Shown piece after piece: positions 19,245 to 31,253 of a stretch of 64,000 bases of DNA. How positions within the stretch are numbered: the stretch's first letter is position 1; each line of letters opens with the position of its first letter. This DNA comes from Coffea arabica. Its lineage: Eukaryota; Streptophyta; Magnoliopsida; Gentianales; Rubiaceae. A model generated the notes under the pieces. That model was not told the origin of the DNA, did no database searches, and was given only the letters and a program-made list of their open reading frames with translations. The stretch covers positions 4,030,001-4,094,000 of the forward strand of contig NC_092310.1 of NCBI RefSeq assembly GCF_036785885.1. The letters run 5' to 3'. A program made the translations under genes and the position numbers.

Positions 19245-19525
19245 CACAGGTGACATATTAGAGAGCATCTTCTCATAATGTGCAAATTGGATGGTTTGTG
19301 ATGTTATAATATATTTAATCAAAAATTATTTTTTTGTTAGTTTTTGTTATGACTGTACCGTATATTTATGAATAGACATATCTTTATAATTAAATTTAAT
19401 ATTTGATATTTTTAGATGTCATATATTTAAATATAAGAAAATTATTTTGAACATAATATATTAAGATAATTTTATTAGGAAAAAATTTTGGCCCACCCTA
19501 GAAAAAAATCCTGGCTCCGTCACTG
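18386..19525 (+). mobile_element. Defective hAT element
   Basis: Imperfect terminal inverted repeats CAATGATGGAGCCA and TGGCTCCGTCACTG bound the element. A perfect 8-bp target duplication tttggctt lies at 18378-18385 and 19526-19533, diagnostic of hAT. Just inside the left end is the palindrome ggggggccatggcccccc. Only the C-terminal part of the transposase remains. A (TA)n microsatellite lies at about 19203-19242. Confidence 0.9.
18561..19133 (+). pseudogene. hAT transposase C-terminal fragment
   Basis: About 190 codons are open, with no ATG at the left end and a TGA at 18546-18548 just upstream, so only the 3' part of a transposase survives. The key region reads LVLTLPISTATTERAF followed by KTKLRNKM, the hAT dimerisation (hATC) signature seen in the zinc-finger MYM/TTF-type hAT proteins of plants. 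Earlier residues (VDIFLATIDYQLQELYSRF, LSTTLDPR) fit the same family. The zinc finger and most of the RNase H-like domain are missing, so it should be inactive. Confidence 0.85.
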
Positions 19526-19533
19526 TTTGGCTT

Positions 19534-19811
19534 TATATTACATGCTCCGTAAAACCACAGAATATTGTTATACTTGTGAGTTTTGTTCATATAGATCATC
19601 TCTTCATGCAACAACAACAATAATATGTGCGTGTGTACATCAAACTGTATGCCATGAAGGATGCCTTGCAAACTTTGAGATAGGAAATGACAGGGGAAGA
19701 GGCATCCAAATTGTATACAGCAAGTGATATTTTGGCATTAATATATGTACATACATACATATAGGGGAGGGATTGTGAGTAGGAGGTGTTGGGTTTAACA
19801 CCTCCCACTTA

Positions 19812-19848
<37 letters not shown>

Positions 19849-20300
19849 CATACATATACATAGACATGGGTGTGATAAATTAAGTGTTAGTATTTCTTGA
19901 TCTTTAGTTTCTGTGATACTCAAAAGTATTTTTTTATTAGAGTTGTTACATTTTGATTACGGTGCTAATTAAATAAATGAATTATTCTTTGATATTCCCT
20001 TTTGATTGAATCTCAATACTGATGGTAATTAAAACAAAAAAAACTCCCTGTCAATAAATTATTTTACTACCTTGCACTCCATCTGCAAGCTTTACATGTG
20101 CCAAATATTCTTACTCAAAGCAATGACAAGATTATTCATTAGCCACAATTTTAAGATTCTCAACATCCCTTTTGATTGAAAGCAAATATTGTATGTTTAC
20201 TTAGGAATAATTGGACTATTTTAGAGATTTATGGTAGGTTTATTGCTATAAACCTCCCTAGCGTTTGGTGTTAGTTGTACTTCACTCTCTATATTTTAAA
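19534..20300. other. Gene-free AT-rich spacer with (TA)n repeat
   Basis: Contains a (TA)n microsatellite at about 19813-19842 next to a catacata repeat. No gene is seen. Confidence 0.6.
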
Positions 20301-21059
20301 GGGTGGGGTTAAATCTACACCCCTCTAGTCTAAATCCACACCTTTTATACCAAAATGTCTATAAAGCCCCTACTATTTAGGGTGGAGCAAAATCCACACT
20401 CCTCTAGTCTAAATCCACACTTTTTACACCAAAATATCTATAAAGCCCATACTATTTATCAAAATTTCATAGGAACTTTTTCAATACCAAAACTAATCTT
20501 TTGTGATGGGAAAAGATGGCGCTAATTAAGTTTATTTTTTCCCCCACTCAATTGCATCCTTTCATCATCCCTATTCCTTACCTTCTGATATTTACGAACT
20601 ATAGCAGCACTATTATCATCAGCTGAAGAACTTCAAACTTCTAGTTCCAAGTGAATATGAAATCATTGCCATGATCATCATTTGTTTTCTTTTTTATTAT
20701 CAGTAGATATTTGAAAATCAAGTATCACTCTTCAATTTGATCCTGAAATTTTTGTTTTTTTTTATTATCAATAATAATTTTTTTATAAATGTTTGCTATA
20801 CTCTAGTGCATTTTAGTTGATGATGATAGTTGCCACTATAAGTCTTCGGTATTGGAAGGTAAGGACGAGGACGATAAAATGATACTGTAAAGTGGGGAAA
20901 AAGATAAACTTGATTGACTTCATCTTTTTTCACCACAAAAGGTTAGGTTTGGTATTGAAAGAGTTCCTATGAAATCCTGATAAATAGTTTGGGCTTTATA
21001 GACATTTTGGTGTAAAGGGTGTGGATTTAGACTAAAGAGGTGTGGATTTAGCTCCACCC
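20301..21059. mobile_element. Mutator-like TIR element with doubled left end
   Basis: Long inverted repeats (about 120 bp) run from gggtggagcaaaatccacac (20380) inward and from the inverted counterpart ending at 21059. A further copy of the terminus, beginning gggtggggttaaatctacac, precedes it at 20301. The outermost flanks tattttaaa and tattttact match at 7 of 9 positions, consistent with a decayed 9-bp target duplication. No protein is encoded. Confidence 0.65.
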
Positions 21060-23340
21060 TATTTTACTGTCGATGAAAATCATATTTCATCATTCGACAT
21101 TCCAAACTATTATCGTGCAAGCAACATGATCAAATAATGACTGAACATTTTGTCGCTGTGGTGTTTTCATGCATCACATTACCTGTATTAATGTATTCCC
21201 TTGCTATAATAACTGTAAACAACTTGACAGAACCATTTCAGGACAATCTGAGTTTTGGTATTCTTTGCAAAGAATGCAGAAGTGGAAATGTCAAATCGCA
21301 CTTAACTGATCCAGAGATGGAAAAGAACTTAAACTTGAGGCCTTTCAAAAATGTTAAAACTAAGAACACCCTCCATTCCAGAGGATTTTGAATAACTTAG
21401 TAGCCCTTATAACTGGTGTAAGTAGTATCCGTCCAAACAAATCTTATAGATCTCAAAACCACTTAATGGAAGCAAGTGACCTTTATTCTCAAAAAAAGAC
21501 TTTAATACTTATTCAATAAACATCCAAAGATCTTAACTGATATTTGTCCAATAGTATCCACACACACGCAATACCAACCAAATCAGAATTAGAATCTAAG
21601 CTTCTCTAGACGAAATACCCAAATTTTACTTGTTAAACCAGCTCTAATCTGGCTAGAAAAGATTTTTTTTTTAATTTGATCATGCACAATTAATTTTACT
21701 CAAATAAATTTTTGTATAGTATTTTAATTTTTGGACACTCCATCTGCATTGGGCTGCAAAGATATTCAGCGTACCCGTCGAATGCTCGTGGGCTTTTAGT
21801 AAAGTTTCCATTCTTGCGTTTTTTACAGAGAATTGGACATGGACTTCGAATGAAAAACATTAAATGGCTCCATTTGAATAAGCTATTTTTGGGAGCATTT
21901 TAAAAAAATTTTACTGTAGCAGAGTTTTTAGAGTTTATTTTGGAATATTTTTAGAATATATTTTGGAATATTTAAGAGTAGTAGGATTTTTAGAATATAT
22001 TTTGGAATATTTTTTAATCATTAAAAAAATTAAGACTATTTTTTAGAGTATTTTTGAAATTTTTTTTATAGCATTTGAAAAACTAATTTTTATAGTCTTA
22101 AATAAGACTGAAAGACGAATCAAGTTACTCGATAATTTAGTTTAAGGAAAGCTCGTTTGAGTTTGGTTTACTAACTAATCAAACCACACTTGAATAACAT
22201 TTTGTGTTTAATAAACTTTCAAGTTTAGCTCAAGCTCAATTTGATTAGCATGAAAGTGAAATTTTATATATAAACTACTTGAATTCGACTTGATAAAAGC
22301 CCATTTGAGCTCAACTAAAAAAAGTAAACATGTCAAGGTTGAACATAATTTTAAACTCATCAAAAAAATCAAACAAATTTGAATAAAAAAGTTGTTTAGC
22401 TTATTTAGACTCATTTACACCCCTAGAGAAAATAAGTTGAAATAGATGAGTGGGAAGGTTGACAATTGACTTTTCGAAAGAAGAATACTGCAGCATTCAC
22501 TTTCACCTTGAAAATTTAGTAGGAGAAGAAAATGGAAGAGGAAGAAAATAGAAGCCTTCTATGCAAAAGGAGAAGAAAATAGAAGAAGGAAAAAAAATTT
22601 TGAAGAAGGAAATTTTCAGCAAGTTTAGTAATAAAAGTTTTTGCTTTCATCAAAAGAATAAGAGATTCGACTACTTCAATTGTTAAGTATCTTCACCACT
22701 TGAGGAACAAAGTAATGTTGTTTTATGTATAGTTGTGCAGTGCTCTACTATAGCAATATGTTTTCTTTTGCTTTTCTCAATTATGAAATCTAGCATTATC
22801 ACTCATTCACTAAATTAATTTTTTTGCAAACAAGATAACTCCAAACTGAGTTTTGATTTAGAATAGATCCTTGTTTTATCTGTCATAAACTCATAATTCA
22901 CTATTATTAAACATAAATTCATAAAATTCGCACAGATTTTTGTCCATGTGGATCATCTCTGTAGACTAAATTCGTTAAGAAACATATGAATTATGCACAA
23001 TCAAAGTGAAAATTAGTTGCATACCCCAACTACAAAGACGTGCTTTGGTATTTGCTCCTCAAATTTACGCCTCCTTTCCTTCCTCCTAAAAAGCGTGGAT
23101 TGACTTCTCCATTTCGCTACAATAAGATAGCATTAAGAATCACGCCTCCACACGAACTTCACCCACGCCTTCTCTGGACCATTATGCAAGAAAGAACTTC
23201 AATTGTCCAAACTAGGGATTCAGTAATTTATTTACATTTAATATATCGAAAGCAAATAAATGATTCACACTAAAAGAAGAAAGAGAGTAGGGTAAATTGG
23301 TAAAAAAAAAAAAAGAAAAAAAAAAGACTTAGAAAGTTAT
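21060..23340. other. Gene-free spacer with degraded repeats
   Basis: No gene is supported. The part at about 21740-21850 resembles 17795-17900 (ttgggctgcaa, aatgct-gtggg, ttttacaga-attggac-tgga), suggesting an old duplication. The part at 22105-22440 resembles 17340-17720. A tttttagaatatattttgg repeat occurs at 21945-22015. Confidence 0.5.
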
Positions 23341-23342
23341 CT

Positions 23343-23348
23343 TTTATT
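23343..23348 (-). terminator. Candidate poly(A) signal of the defensin-like gene
   Basis: AATAAA on the minus strand, about 95 bp downstream of the stop codon. Confidence 0.45.
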
Positions 23349-23442
23349 GCCATTTGGTCAATTCCTGCTCATCTAACGTGAGCATCACCAAAAAAACCAA
23401 AAACAAACATCAACTGAACCAAGATAACAATGGACATGAATT

Positions 23443-24908
23443 TTATCCCAGTTTCTTTTTTGCCATTTCCATGATGTCTTTCAGACCACAATGGGGAAAG
23501 CAACAAAAGAAGCAGAGACACTGGTCAGGATTATAGCTGGAGCAGAATCCGCTAGCTATTGTTTGGTTTTTTCCTCCATGTTCTTTCAAACATTCCGCAT
23601 TGCAAGTATTGCTGTTACATGTTTTTCCAGTAGGAATAATGACTGCACATTCTCTAGTTATTGCGTCCACCTTTGACACTGATCCATTCCCTACATTTGA
23701 TCATTCAAAAGTTGGAACGGAATTTGAGAATATTGTTAAAGCAAGTAACTAAGAAAACCCCTAATTGCCATTGTCTTAAAAAAGTCAGTTTTTGCAAGTG
23801 TGTGTAAATATATCTTGTTCTATTGTTGTTGGAATTGGATATGTTAATGGGTAGCGTCTGGATTGGATTCTTTTGATCTAGATCTAGAATTAAATTTAAT
23901 TAGATCTGAAAAAGTAAATTCAGACTCGAACCCTCATGGATTTTGGTATTCAATAGGTATCCGTGGGTAATTTTACTGAACATTCAATGAACAACTAAAG
24001 TAAAATTATTTAAAAATATATAGAGCTCCAAAAAACATAAATACCAGCTAATTTTATTTTCAAATAACAAAATTAACATTCAAGAAGTTGAATGTAATAT
24101 TATGAACTCAAAGAAAAAATTATTTTCAACTATTTCTATTTATCTTTAAAATTTCATTTGCATTCACATCCAATCTTTCATTTGTTTACCTTTATTTTTT
24201 CTCCTTTAATCTAACAGTCATGAAATCTTACTATATTCGATCTAATGGTCATAAAATATTATATTATTTTATAACTTTACTTACACACACACACACACGT
24301 ATGTGTGTATACGCACACTATTATTTATTCATACATGAGTCTAAGTAGGGTTGGATCTATATTTAGGTATGGATCGTAAAAAATCAGATCCTACTCAGGC
24401 TTATAACTCTCTGGGTAGAGTTTGAATTTGAGAAATTAAATCCAATCCTATCCAATTATATTAGGTTTGGGTTGGATCTACATAAGATTTGACCCATTGA
24501 CATTTCTAGTTGGAAACTATTTAACTTCTTATTTACTCTTTGAATAGTCTCCTTACAAAGGAATAATTTTATAGAAATTAGAGAAAACGAAACTACTGGA
24601 GAAAGATTTTATGTGATTTAATTTAAGCTCTTGAAACAATAGTTGGAAACTCTTTTGTAGTCGTTGAAAATGTACATGCCTTGATAACTGAAGTGCATTA
24701 AAAATCATAATATTAAAAAGTGTCGATTGTGTCTTCTATGATTCTACACTGTAATCTAATCAAAACTAGTATCTTCCTCGTATTATTCATGAAGAACAGC
24801 AAAACAGGCATTTAAGGAAAAAAAAAAAAAAGAGAAGTAATGAGATTCTTTACCGACTGTGATGAAGAGAAGAACAATCGCAGTTGCAAAACTAGAGTAA
24901 CTCCTCAT
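23443..24908 (-). CDS. Secreted defensin-like cysteine-rich peptide
   Basis: Two exons, 24908-24854 and 23690-23443, join in phase 1 across an intron of 1163 bp with GT-AG ends, encoding 100 residues. Exon 1 (M1-V18) is a hydrophobic signal peptide (FATAIVLLFITV). Exon 2 has ten cysteines at 33, 43, 48, 52, 68, 76, 78, 81, 82 and 86. They include CNAEC (CxxxC), GFC (GxC) and CLC (CxC), the spacing of the cysteine-stabilised alpha-beta fold of plant defensin-like peptides. An intron at the end of the signal peptide is the usual layout of that family. A TATATAT box lies 83 bp upstream of the ATG (24991-24997), and an AATAAA follows the stop. The extra C81, C82 and C86 and the KKK-rich tail are not typical of classical defensins. 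Predicted role: secreted defence or signalling peptide (inference). Confidence 0.8.
23835..24510. mobile_element. Probable MITE in the defensin-like gene intron
   Basis: The left part (atgttaatgggt...ggattggatt) and the right part (ggttggatc...gacccattgacat) are inverted relative to each other. The ends and target duplication could not be fixed, so this is tentative. An (AC)n tract lies at about 24283-24298. Confidence 0.4.
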
Positions 24909-24990
24909 GGTTTGCCGTGGGATTTAGGAGGCTGTAGTGTAGAATTTTCAAGTGCAAAAGAAGTAGACAAATTAACAGCTAGTCACACTC

Positions 24991-24997
24991 ATATATA
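24991..24997 (-). promoter_or_regulatory. TATA box of the defensin-like gene
   Basis: TATATAT on the minus strand, 83 bp upstream of the ATG at 24908. This leaves room for a leader of about 50 bases. Confidence 0.5.
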
Positions 24998-24998
24998 G

Positions 24999-25437
24999 GT
25001 GAGTTAACCAAGAAAAAAGTTAAACATGTTTTCTTAATTAGCGCCTTCTACTGCTAATTTAGTATCATTAATTCCTTTTGTGTGCATTCAATCTAAAAAT
25101 AGTTTTTTCTTAAAAAAAACTTTAGTCCTTAACAACCGAAATTTCTAAACGTTACCAAAAAATTAGACGATGGTTAAAATTTCCTAACTTTACCAAAATT
25201 ATAGTGAATAATTAAATGTTAAGAAAGATTCCCCCAACTACCTTAATCTTTTATTAACCTTAACAAAAATAGCTATAACTATCTAATAATTAACGATTTT
25301 TCTAATGAATGCCCTATGGGCACTTGTTATAACACCAAACTAACAAAACATCTTTAGAATTGGTGCATTTTACTAAATATAACGGTGAACAACTCAATGA
25401 TCTGAACACCAAATAAACGAAATTGTAAAAAATTAAA
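24999..25437. other. Upstream spacer of the defensin-like gene
   Basis: AT-rich; contains no recognisable gene or element. Confidence 0.5.
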
Positions 25438-25986
25438 GGGCAAATTTCGATTTAGCCCTTTGAAATAGGCCAAAGTATTGATTCGGTCCATGAAAGTGAA
25501 CAAGTTTCAATTAAGCCCTCTTAACTGGAACTTTTGTTCTAAATAGGACCTTCTGTCAATTTACATTTGATCAATAACGTTTAATTAAACCTTAGTGGTA
25601 TAGTGAAATCTAATAATTTTTACTTACTTTTGAGCAATTAACTTCTCACTTAAATGATCCAAAAGGAATAGAATAATACTCTTCTAACCAGATTTGGAAC
25701 ACTAAAAATAGCATCAGAATTTTTTTTTTAAGATTAGAAGAGCAATATTTTATCCCTTTTAGATCATTTAGGCAAGAAATTAATTGTTTTAAAGTCCCTA
25801 AAAAATAGGTAGGGTTTCACTTTACTACTAAAGTATTGTCAAATTTTATTGACCAAATATCAAATGGTGAAAAAGCTTATTTGGAATCAGATTTCCACTT
25901 TGAAGGGCTTAATTGGGAGTTAAATCACTTTTAGGGGCTAAATTGACACTTTGGTCTACTTTGAAAGGCCAAATTGAAATTCACCC
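25438..25986. mobile_element. Mutator-like MITE
   Basis: The left end gggcaaatttcgatttagcc and the right end, whose complement is gggtgaatttcaatttggcc, form inverted repeats of about 90 bp that share the ccaaagt block. Flanks aaaattaaa and aaaatctaa match at 7 of 9 positions, as expected of an old 9-bp duplication. The interior also folds back (aaaaggaatagaa against ttttagatcattta). Non-coding. Confidence 0.65.
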
Positions 25987-28900
25987 AAAATCTAATGTGT
26001 TGAATACTAAATTAAGGAAAATTTCCCATTTCTCATGATTTGAATAGAGCATCAAATTTTTTTTTAAAAAAAGAATAAAAATACTGTAACAAACCCAATT
26101 TTTTTTCATCTCTTTGCTTTTCCCAATTTTTTTTGATCTATTTGCTTTTCCTAGAAAATCTAACATTCTTGCAAGAAATCGGATCTCCCAAAATGCAAGG
26201 TGTGTTTCCCATCAATTTTTCAGAATGGACATTAAAAAAACTACATAGATGCTCATATATTCTAACTTGCGTAATCAAACTAAATATTTAATCTTTTTCT
26301 TATCTTGTAACAAAACATACATTTTTCTTTTATTCATTTATTATAAAATTTATCTTTCATTTTTTCATTTTTTAAGACTGCACATAGGAAATTGTTGTAT
26401 CAATTGTATGTTAAACTCTTAGTTCATGACTTTGTTTAACAAAATCTTGTGTTAATGAAGTCACGAAATTCAATTCTATCGTGATATTATTCTAGAAAAA
26501 ATATTTGAACAACATAAAAATACAATCTCAAAATTTTCATTTTATAAATATTTTTATAGTAGTACATTACTATTATGTTTTCCTCTATGTGAGCATTACT
26601 CTTTGAAATTAGGACACTTCTTATTAGGCTTTTTTTCTAATTATTTGAACTAATATAAAGTACCAAACTTCCCTAACACATCATCTCAACTTTGACTCAA
26701 TTATTTATGTTTTCACTAATTCAAATATTCCATTCTTTATACATGACAGAGGATAGGGCTTGAACTAAAACCATAAACTTGAACTATATATATATATATA
26801 TATATATATATTTTTAATTTTCATGCATCCAAGCCTATACTTTGACCTAATAGGTTTAAAGAAGAGCCTAAAACTAAGGGTACGTTTGATAAAACTAAAA
26901 TCTGAAAACTAAATTTTGAAGTTTGAAATATAAAATCTAAATCCATTAAATTAGTGAATTTTTAAGTATTAAATTTGATATATTTGAGTGTATATTACAT
27001 TAAGTGATAAGTAAATAGTTTATTACTTATTTTTTGGAGCAAATTTTTCTTAAAAAATTCAGTGTCACTTAATGAATTCAAATATTTTAGTTTTAGTTAT
27101 CAAATGTACCTGAATATATTAAGATTTGAATACATTAAATTTAAATTCTGAATTGGATTATCAAACATGGCATGTGTAGAACACTTTTCTATATTGTATA
27201 TAATAAAGTGCATATTTTAAACTTTGATTTATTTTGCATACTTATATTGGTTAATTAGTTTTCTTTTTCATCTATTATCTTTGGTTGGGATAAAGAAGTT
27301 GTCTATTATTAGCAAATTTTAAAGCAACTACACAATCCTAATTATTCTTTTGTTTATTTAGTATCTTCTCTTCATGAATATAGCTTTTTGATGTGTATTC
27401 TTTTTCTCTTTCTTTAACATTTCTTACTTACATAGTTCTAATCATATCGCATACTCACAGTGATTATATTTGGAAAATGTTCAATATAATACTCTTATAC
27501 TAAGGGTAAGCTTTAAGGCGAATTGATTTTGCTATGGGAACTTAAATAAGCAACGATACGCATGGATTGGTTTTGGGACTGTTTTGTGGAATTTTCTGAA
27601 AACATTTTGAATGGCTATTTACAAACCCCATAAGGTAGAATTTTATGAGATTACACACTAGATTTTTCTCATAGATCACAATTTTTTTCATTGTCTTTTG
27701 GATGTTTTTTAAGTTTATTTTGTGAAGGTAAAGATGTAAGTTACTAAAAAAAAGTTACTTGACAAAACTACAAAAAAAAAATAATTCTTTTGTTGTTCAT
27801 GGACAATTTCAGAATATTGTAAATTCTTAGGTACAGCATGATGAATGAGATGAATTTTTATAGAATAGAACAAATGGTAGGAAATTGCTATAGTAGATGA
27901 TAATTGAACATAATTTTTCAGACAATTTCATAGATTTCTTAAGTTGATGATTGGGGCTATTGCCTATAGTTCTTTTCCTTTCACTTCAATGGAGACATTT
28001 TGATAGAAATTTGTACTACTTGATACCATATTGAACTTTTGCTTTTTTCTTTGCAAATGACTCTGCTTTTTAACAAAATAATATTTCTATTTTGATTTAA
28101 AATGTAAACAATCTAGATTGTACGGTCACCCTGAAAGTCAATGAATAATCTGATTTAGTTTGTAATTTTTCTATGTCGCACGTCTCCCTATCTTCCTCCT
28201 ATCCTCAGTCCACCTCCAAATTCATCTATGTCTTCTCTCTTTTTCTCATTCAACATTTAATCTCCATAAGAAAAGCCATTAATTACATAAAAAATTATTT
28301 AATTAGTACAAAAATTCATTTATGTAGCATATAAGGGTAATTTGATCTCTCTTTTTTTTGACAAAATCAATTTTCTAACTTTTTCTTGAGAACACCTGTA
28401 GATTTTTTAAAAACTATTTTTTAAACTAATAAACTAGAACACGTGAGTTATTTTGAAAATATATGATTTTCAAGAATCAATTTTACAAAATCAGCTTTTA
28501 CAAAAATAGAATCAGTTGAGATCAAGCCCATAGATTAAATTATGCTATCTCTCTCTTTTTTTAGAAAAAAAAAATTTCTAATAAAAGGAGAAAAGGATTT
28601 AAGAATTGGGAAGGAGGAAGGAGATTTGAATCTAGGATTTCTAAGTCCTAGTCTCACAATATTAGTCGCTAAACCAAGTCTTCCTCAGTTTAAATTATGC
28701 CATCTTCTTGCCGCACAAAGTTGTCAATTGTACCACTAAAGACTACAAGATATTTAGCCTTAAATTGAGAACAGCTAAATATGTCAAATCGAAAAATTTG
28801 TTCGCTTTTATATGTTCAAAGAAATCTCGCACTCCGTCATTTTGTGAACACGTTTATATAATTGGCACATATGGTGATTTTTTATCTTTGTTTTTATTTA

Positions 28901-29057
28901 AAATTCCAGATTGACAAGTTCAGAGCATTAAAAGGAAGAAGATGAACAAAGAATTTCTTGCCAGCTGGTGTTTTATATGAAGAGAAGAAAATCTCACCCA
29001 TGGAGATTAATTCTAAGAAAAAAAAAACCCCATTTTGCTTGGCACTTTTTTCCCCTC
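25987..29057. other. Long gene-free AT-rich region
   Basis: About 3 kb without a supported gene. It holds a (TA)n tract at about 26786-26812, a MITE at 26878-27111, and at about 28560-28690 a sequence with agatttgaatctaggatttc that resembles blocks at 36020-36160 and 36870-36990, possibly a tRNA-derived SINE remnant. Confidence 0.5.
26878..27111. mobile_element. Small AT-rich MITE
   Basis: The left end gggtacgtttgataaaacta and the complement of the right end aggtacatttgataactaaa are inverted repeats. A relative lies in the opposite orientation at about 43050-43250, sharing agttttatcaaatgcaacc and the aagtgataaa/ctatttact blocks. TSD not clearly resolved. Confidence 0.5.
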
Positions 29058-29063
29058 TTTATT
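29058..29063 (-). terminator. Candidate poly(A) signal of phytoene synthase
   Basis: AATAAA on the minus strand, about 123 bp beyond the stop codon. Confidence 0.45.
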
Positions 29064-29185
29064 TGTGTTTCCTTACTTTTTGATCTTTCAAGTGTTGCAA
29101 AGATTGATCAACATGAATTCAAAGACTGACTGACAATAAATTCCTGTTTCAGCTGGTTTGCGTATCACTATGAAACGATTGGAGG

Positions 29186-31253
29186 TTATTGACCTCCAGT
29201 TATGTGTTTTTCACATGAAAGATTTGATTGGAAGGCCAAATTGGACATTGATAGAGCTCTAGTATAAGCTTGAGGTAATGTCAGAAGCTTCTTAGCCCTC
29301 CCTACATAAGCTCTCTTTGTCAAATTATCATAGGCATTTTCCTCTATTGCATCCAAGATCTTGCGGTATATTATCAAGCATGACCAGACCTGCAACAATC
29401 AGACCAAGTAATTACTTGCAAGATGACATACTATCCATTCTTTCTGCGATGATGAAATCTATAATTTGATAATTATTGCGATAAACTGTTAGTTGATTCA
29501 TTAATCTTCCTTTTGGATGAGAAAGTTATGCCATCTTTTGCAAGAAATTACCGGCCAACGGCTAGCCTTGTCAAGCTGTGAAGCTCCTTCCTCAGCCTGA
29601 TTGAAGTAGAACCTTGCACGTCGAATCTGTTTTTTCATGAACTCTCTCCATCCATCTGTGACCTTTCTTGAGAAGATATCATCATCACATAGTCCAAACT
29701 GTGCGAGTTCGTCTTGCGGAAGATAAACTCTCCCTCTCTGAGCACTGACCGGAATAATGAATGATGTTCACCAATCAGAATAAGGAATTTATCAAGAATT
29801 GGGGAAGACATACTGTTTAGTAACTGATAAATACTTACTCTTCACCAACATCTCTGAGTATGTTTGTCAGTTGATTGCCTATGCCCAAAGAAAGTGCTGC
29901 ATCATAGATGCTTTGAGAAGATAAATGGGATTCTGGTGCAATCCCCATTACTGGGACACTCATTAGACCAACAGTTCCAGCTGCACAGTAGCAATACTGG
30001 TAGAGCTCCTCAAAATTTGCATACCGGCTTTTCCATGTGTCCAGTCTCATTCCCTCTATCATGTCCTTAAAGGGCTGGAAACGGAAAATAATATATGTTG
30101 TTTAACAGGTTAAAGAGCAGTCAAATTGTGTTTTCAATCTCAATTATTTAGTACCTTGATGTCCAAAGGGAACTTGTATACAGTATCAGTAAGTGCAGAA
30201 TCGAGCAAATCATAGGGGCGTCCATTGAAGATGTCTTCTGTTCTCTTTTCCCATCTATCAAGAGCAGCAGAGCTTAAGTAGACAGCAATGGGTCCATCAA
30301 CCAGATCATCTGTCCTCCTGCACCAGACTACAGAACAACAATTTCATCGTGAGAAGAAGAAGAGAGCATATATAGGATGTGAATAGATATGCTTCTGTAT
30401 TACATGCTACTCAGTACTCAATGGTTAATCTAATCACTATGCTGCTTCCATAATTTTTTTGGACTACCAATATTAAACAAGAGCTCACCATAGATAGCCC
30501 ATATTGCTTTCTGTCTCTCCTCTGTCATGAGTCTTGTCCCTGCATGAGCAACATATATATGAGGCCTAATTTTATGAATTGTTCAAGAAGACAATATCAT
30601 TATCTAGTTAGTTATAACAAAAACATTTTATGCAAGAACTCCGGGAAATGGTCCCCAGTGGTGACAAGGTTGGCATGCCATCAATCCTATGCCAGGGATA
30701 TCAAGGTAGCAAAGTATGATGAGTTGTGAAAATCTCTACACTGATGCACAAAACAAATGGATACAAATTTCTTTTTCTCTTGTCTGCTTTATTTTTTTGT
30801 TATTTTCTATGCAGCAATTGATCACAAGCACATTTTGGTAAGGTTCGGATTATGTTAATCACCTCGGGTATGTTATTATCAGAAAGAGATTTTCAAAGAG
30901 AAGGGATTCCTGAGAGTACCTAAATAGAATGTTTTGGCGTATTCTGCGCAGATTTTCTTGCATCGTTCATATGCTTCTTCAAGAAACATAGGGGGGAACT
31001 GAGGTCTTCTGAGAGCATCCTTTCTTGAAAAGCCACTTGTTTCCGATTGCCTCTGGACAATCTCATGTATATGGTGATCACTGTGAGGAATTCCTTGAAT
31101 TGTCAGTTCTGGAAAGATGCGTTCACCCCTCTTGGGATCAGCTATCAGCACTTCTGCTCTTACGGTTCCTTTTCTGTATCTGTAGGGCAAGAAATTGCCA
31201 TTGCCAACTTTTACAGAAGGTTTAGCCGGAAAAGAAAGTGATGCAGCACACAT
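29186..31253 (-). CDS. PSY: Phytoene synthase, plastid
   Basis: Condenses two geranylgeranyl diphosphates to phytoene via prephytoene diphosphate, the committed step of carotenoid synthesis in plastids. Six exons splice in frame: 31253-30920, 30539-30489, 30327-30155, 30074-29839, 29744-29552 and 29389-29186 (334, 51, 173, 236, 193 and 204 nt), encoding 396 residues. The internal exon sizes match the conserved PSY layout I recall. Both aspartate-rich metal-binding motifs of trans-isoprenyl diphosphate synthases are present: DDLVD (135-139) and DVGED (261-265), the latter after [11 protein letters not shown]. Other family blocks are [30 protein letters not shown] and [11 protein letters not shown]. 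The N-terminus is short but Ser/Lys-rich, as expected of a transit peptide. The usual DELVDGPNA is DDLVDGPIA here, which may mark a divergent isoform such as a PSY3-type; that is inference. Enzyme identity is very secure. Confidence 0.96.

Noticed and set aside
31025-31241. Plus-strand frames over phytoene synthase exon 1
   Set aside because: Antisense shadows; the sense exon splices into a full conserved enzyme.
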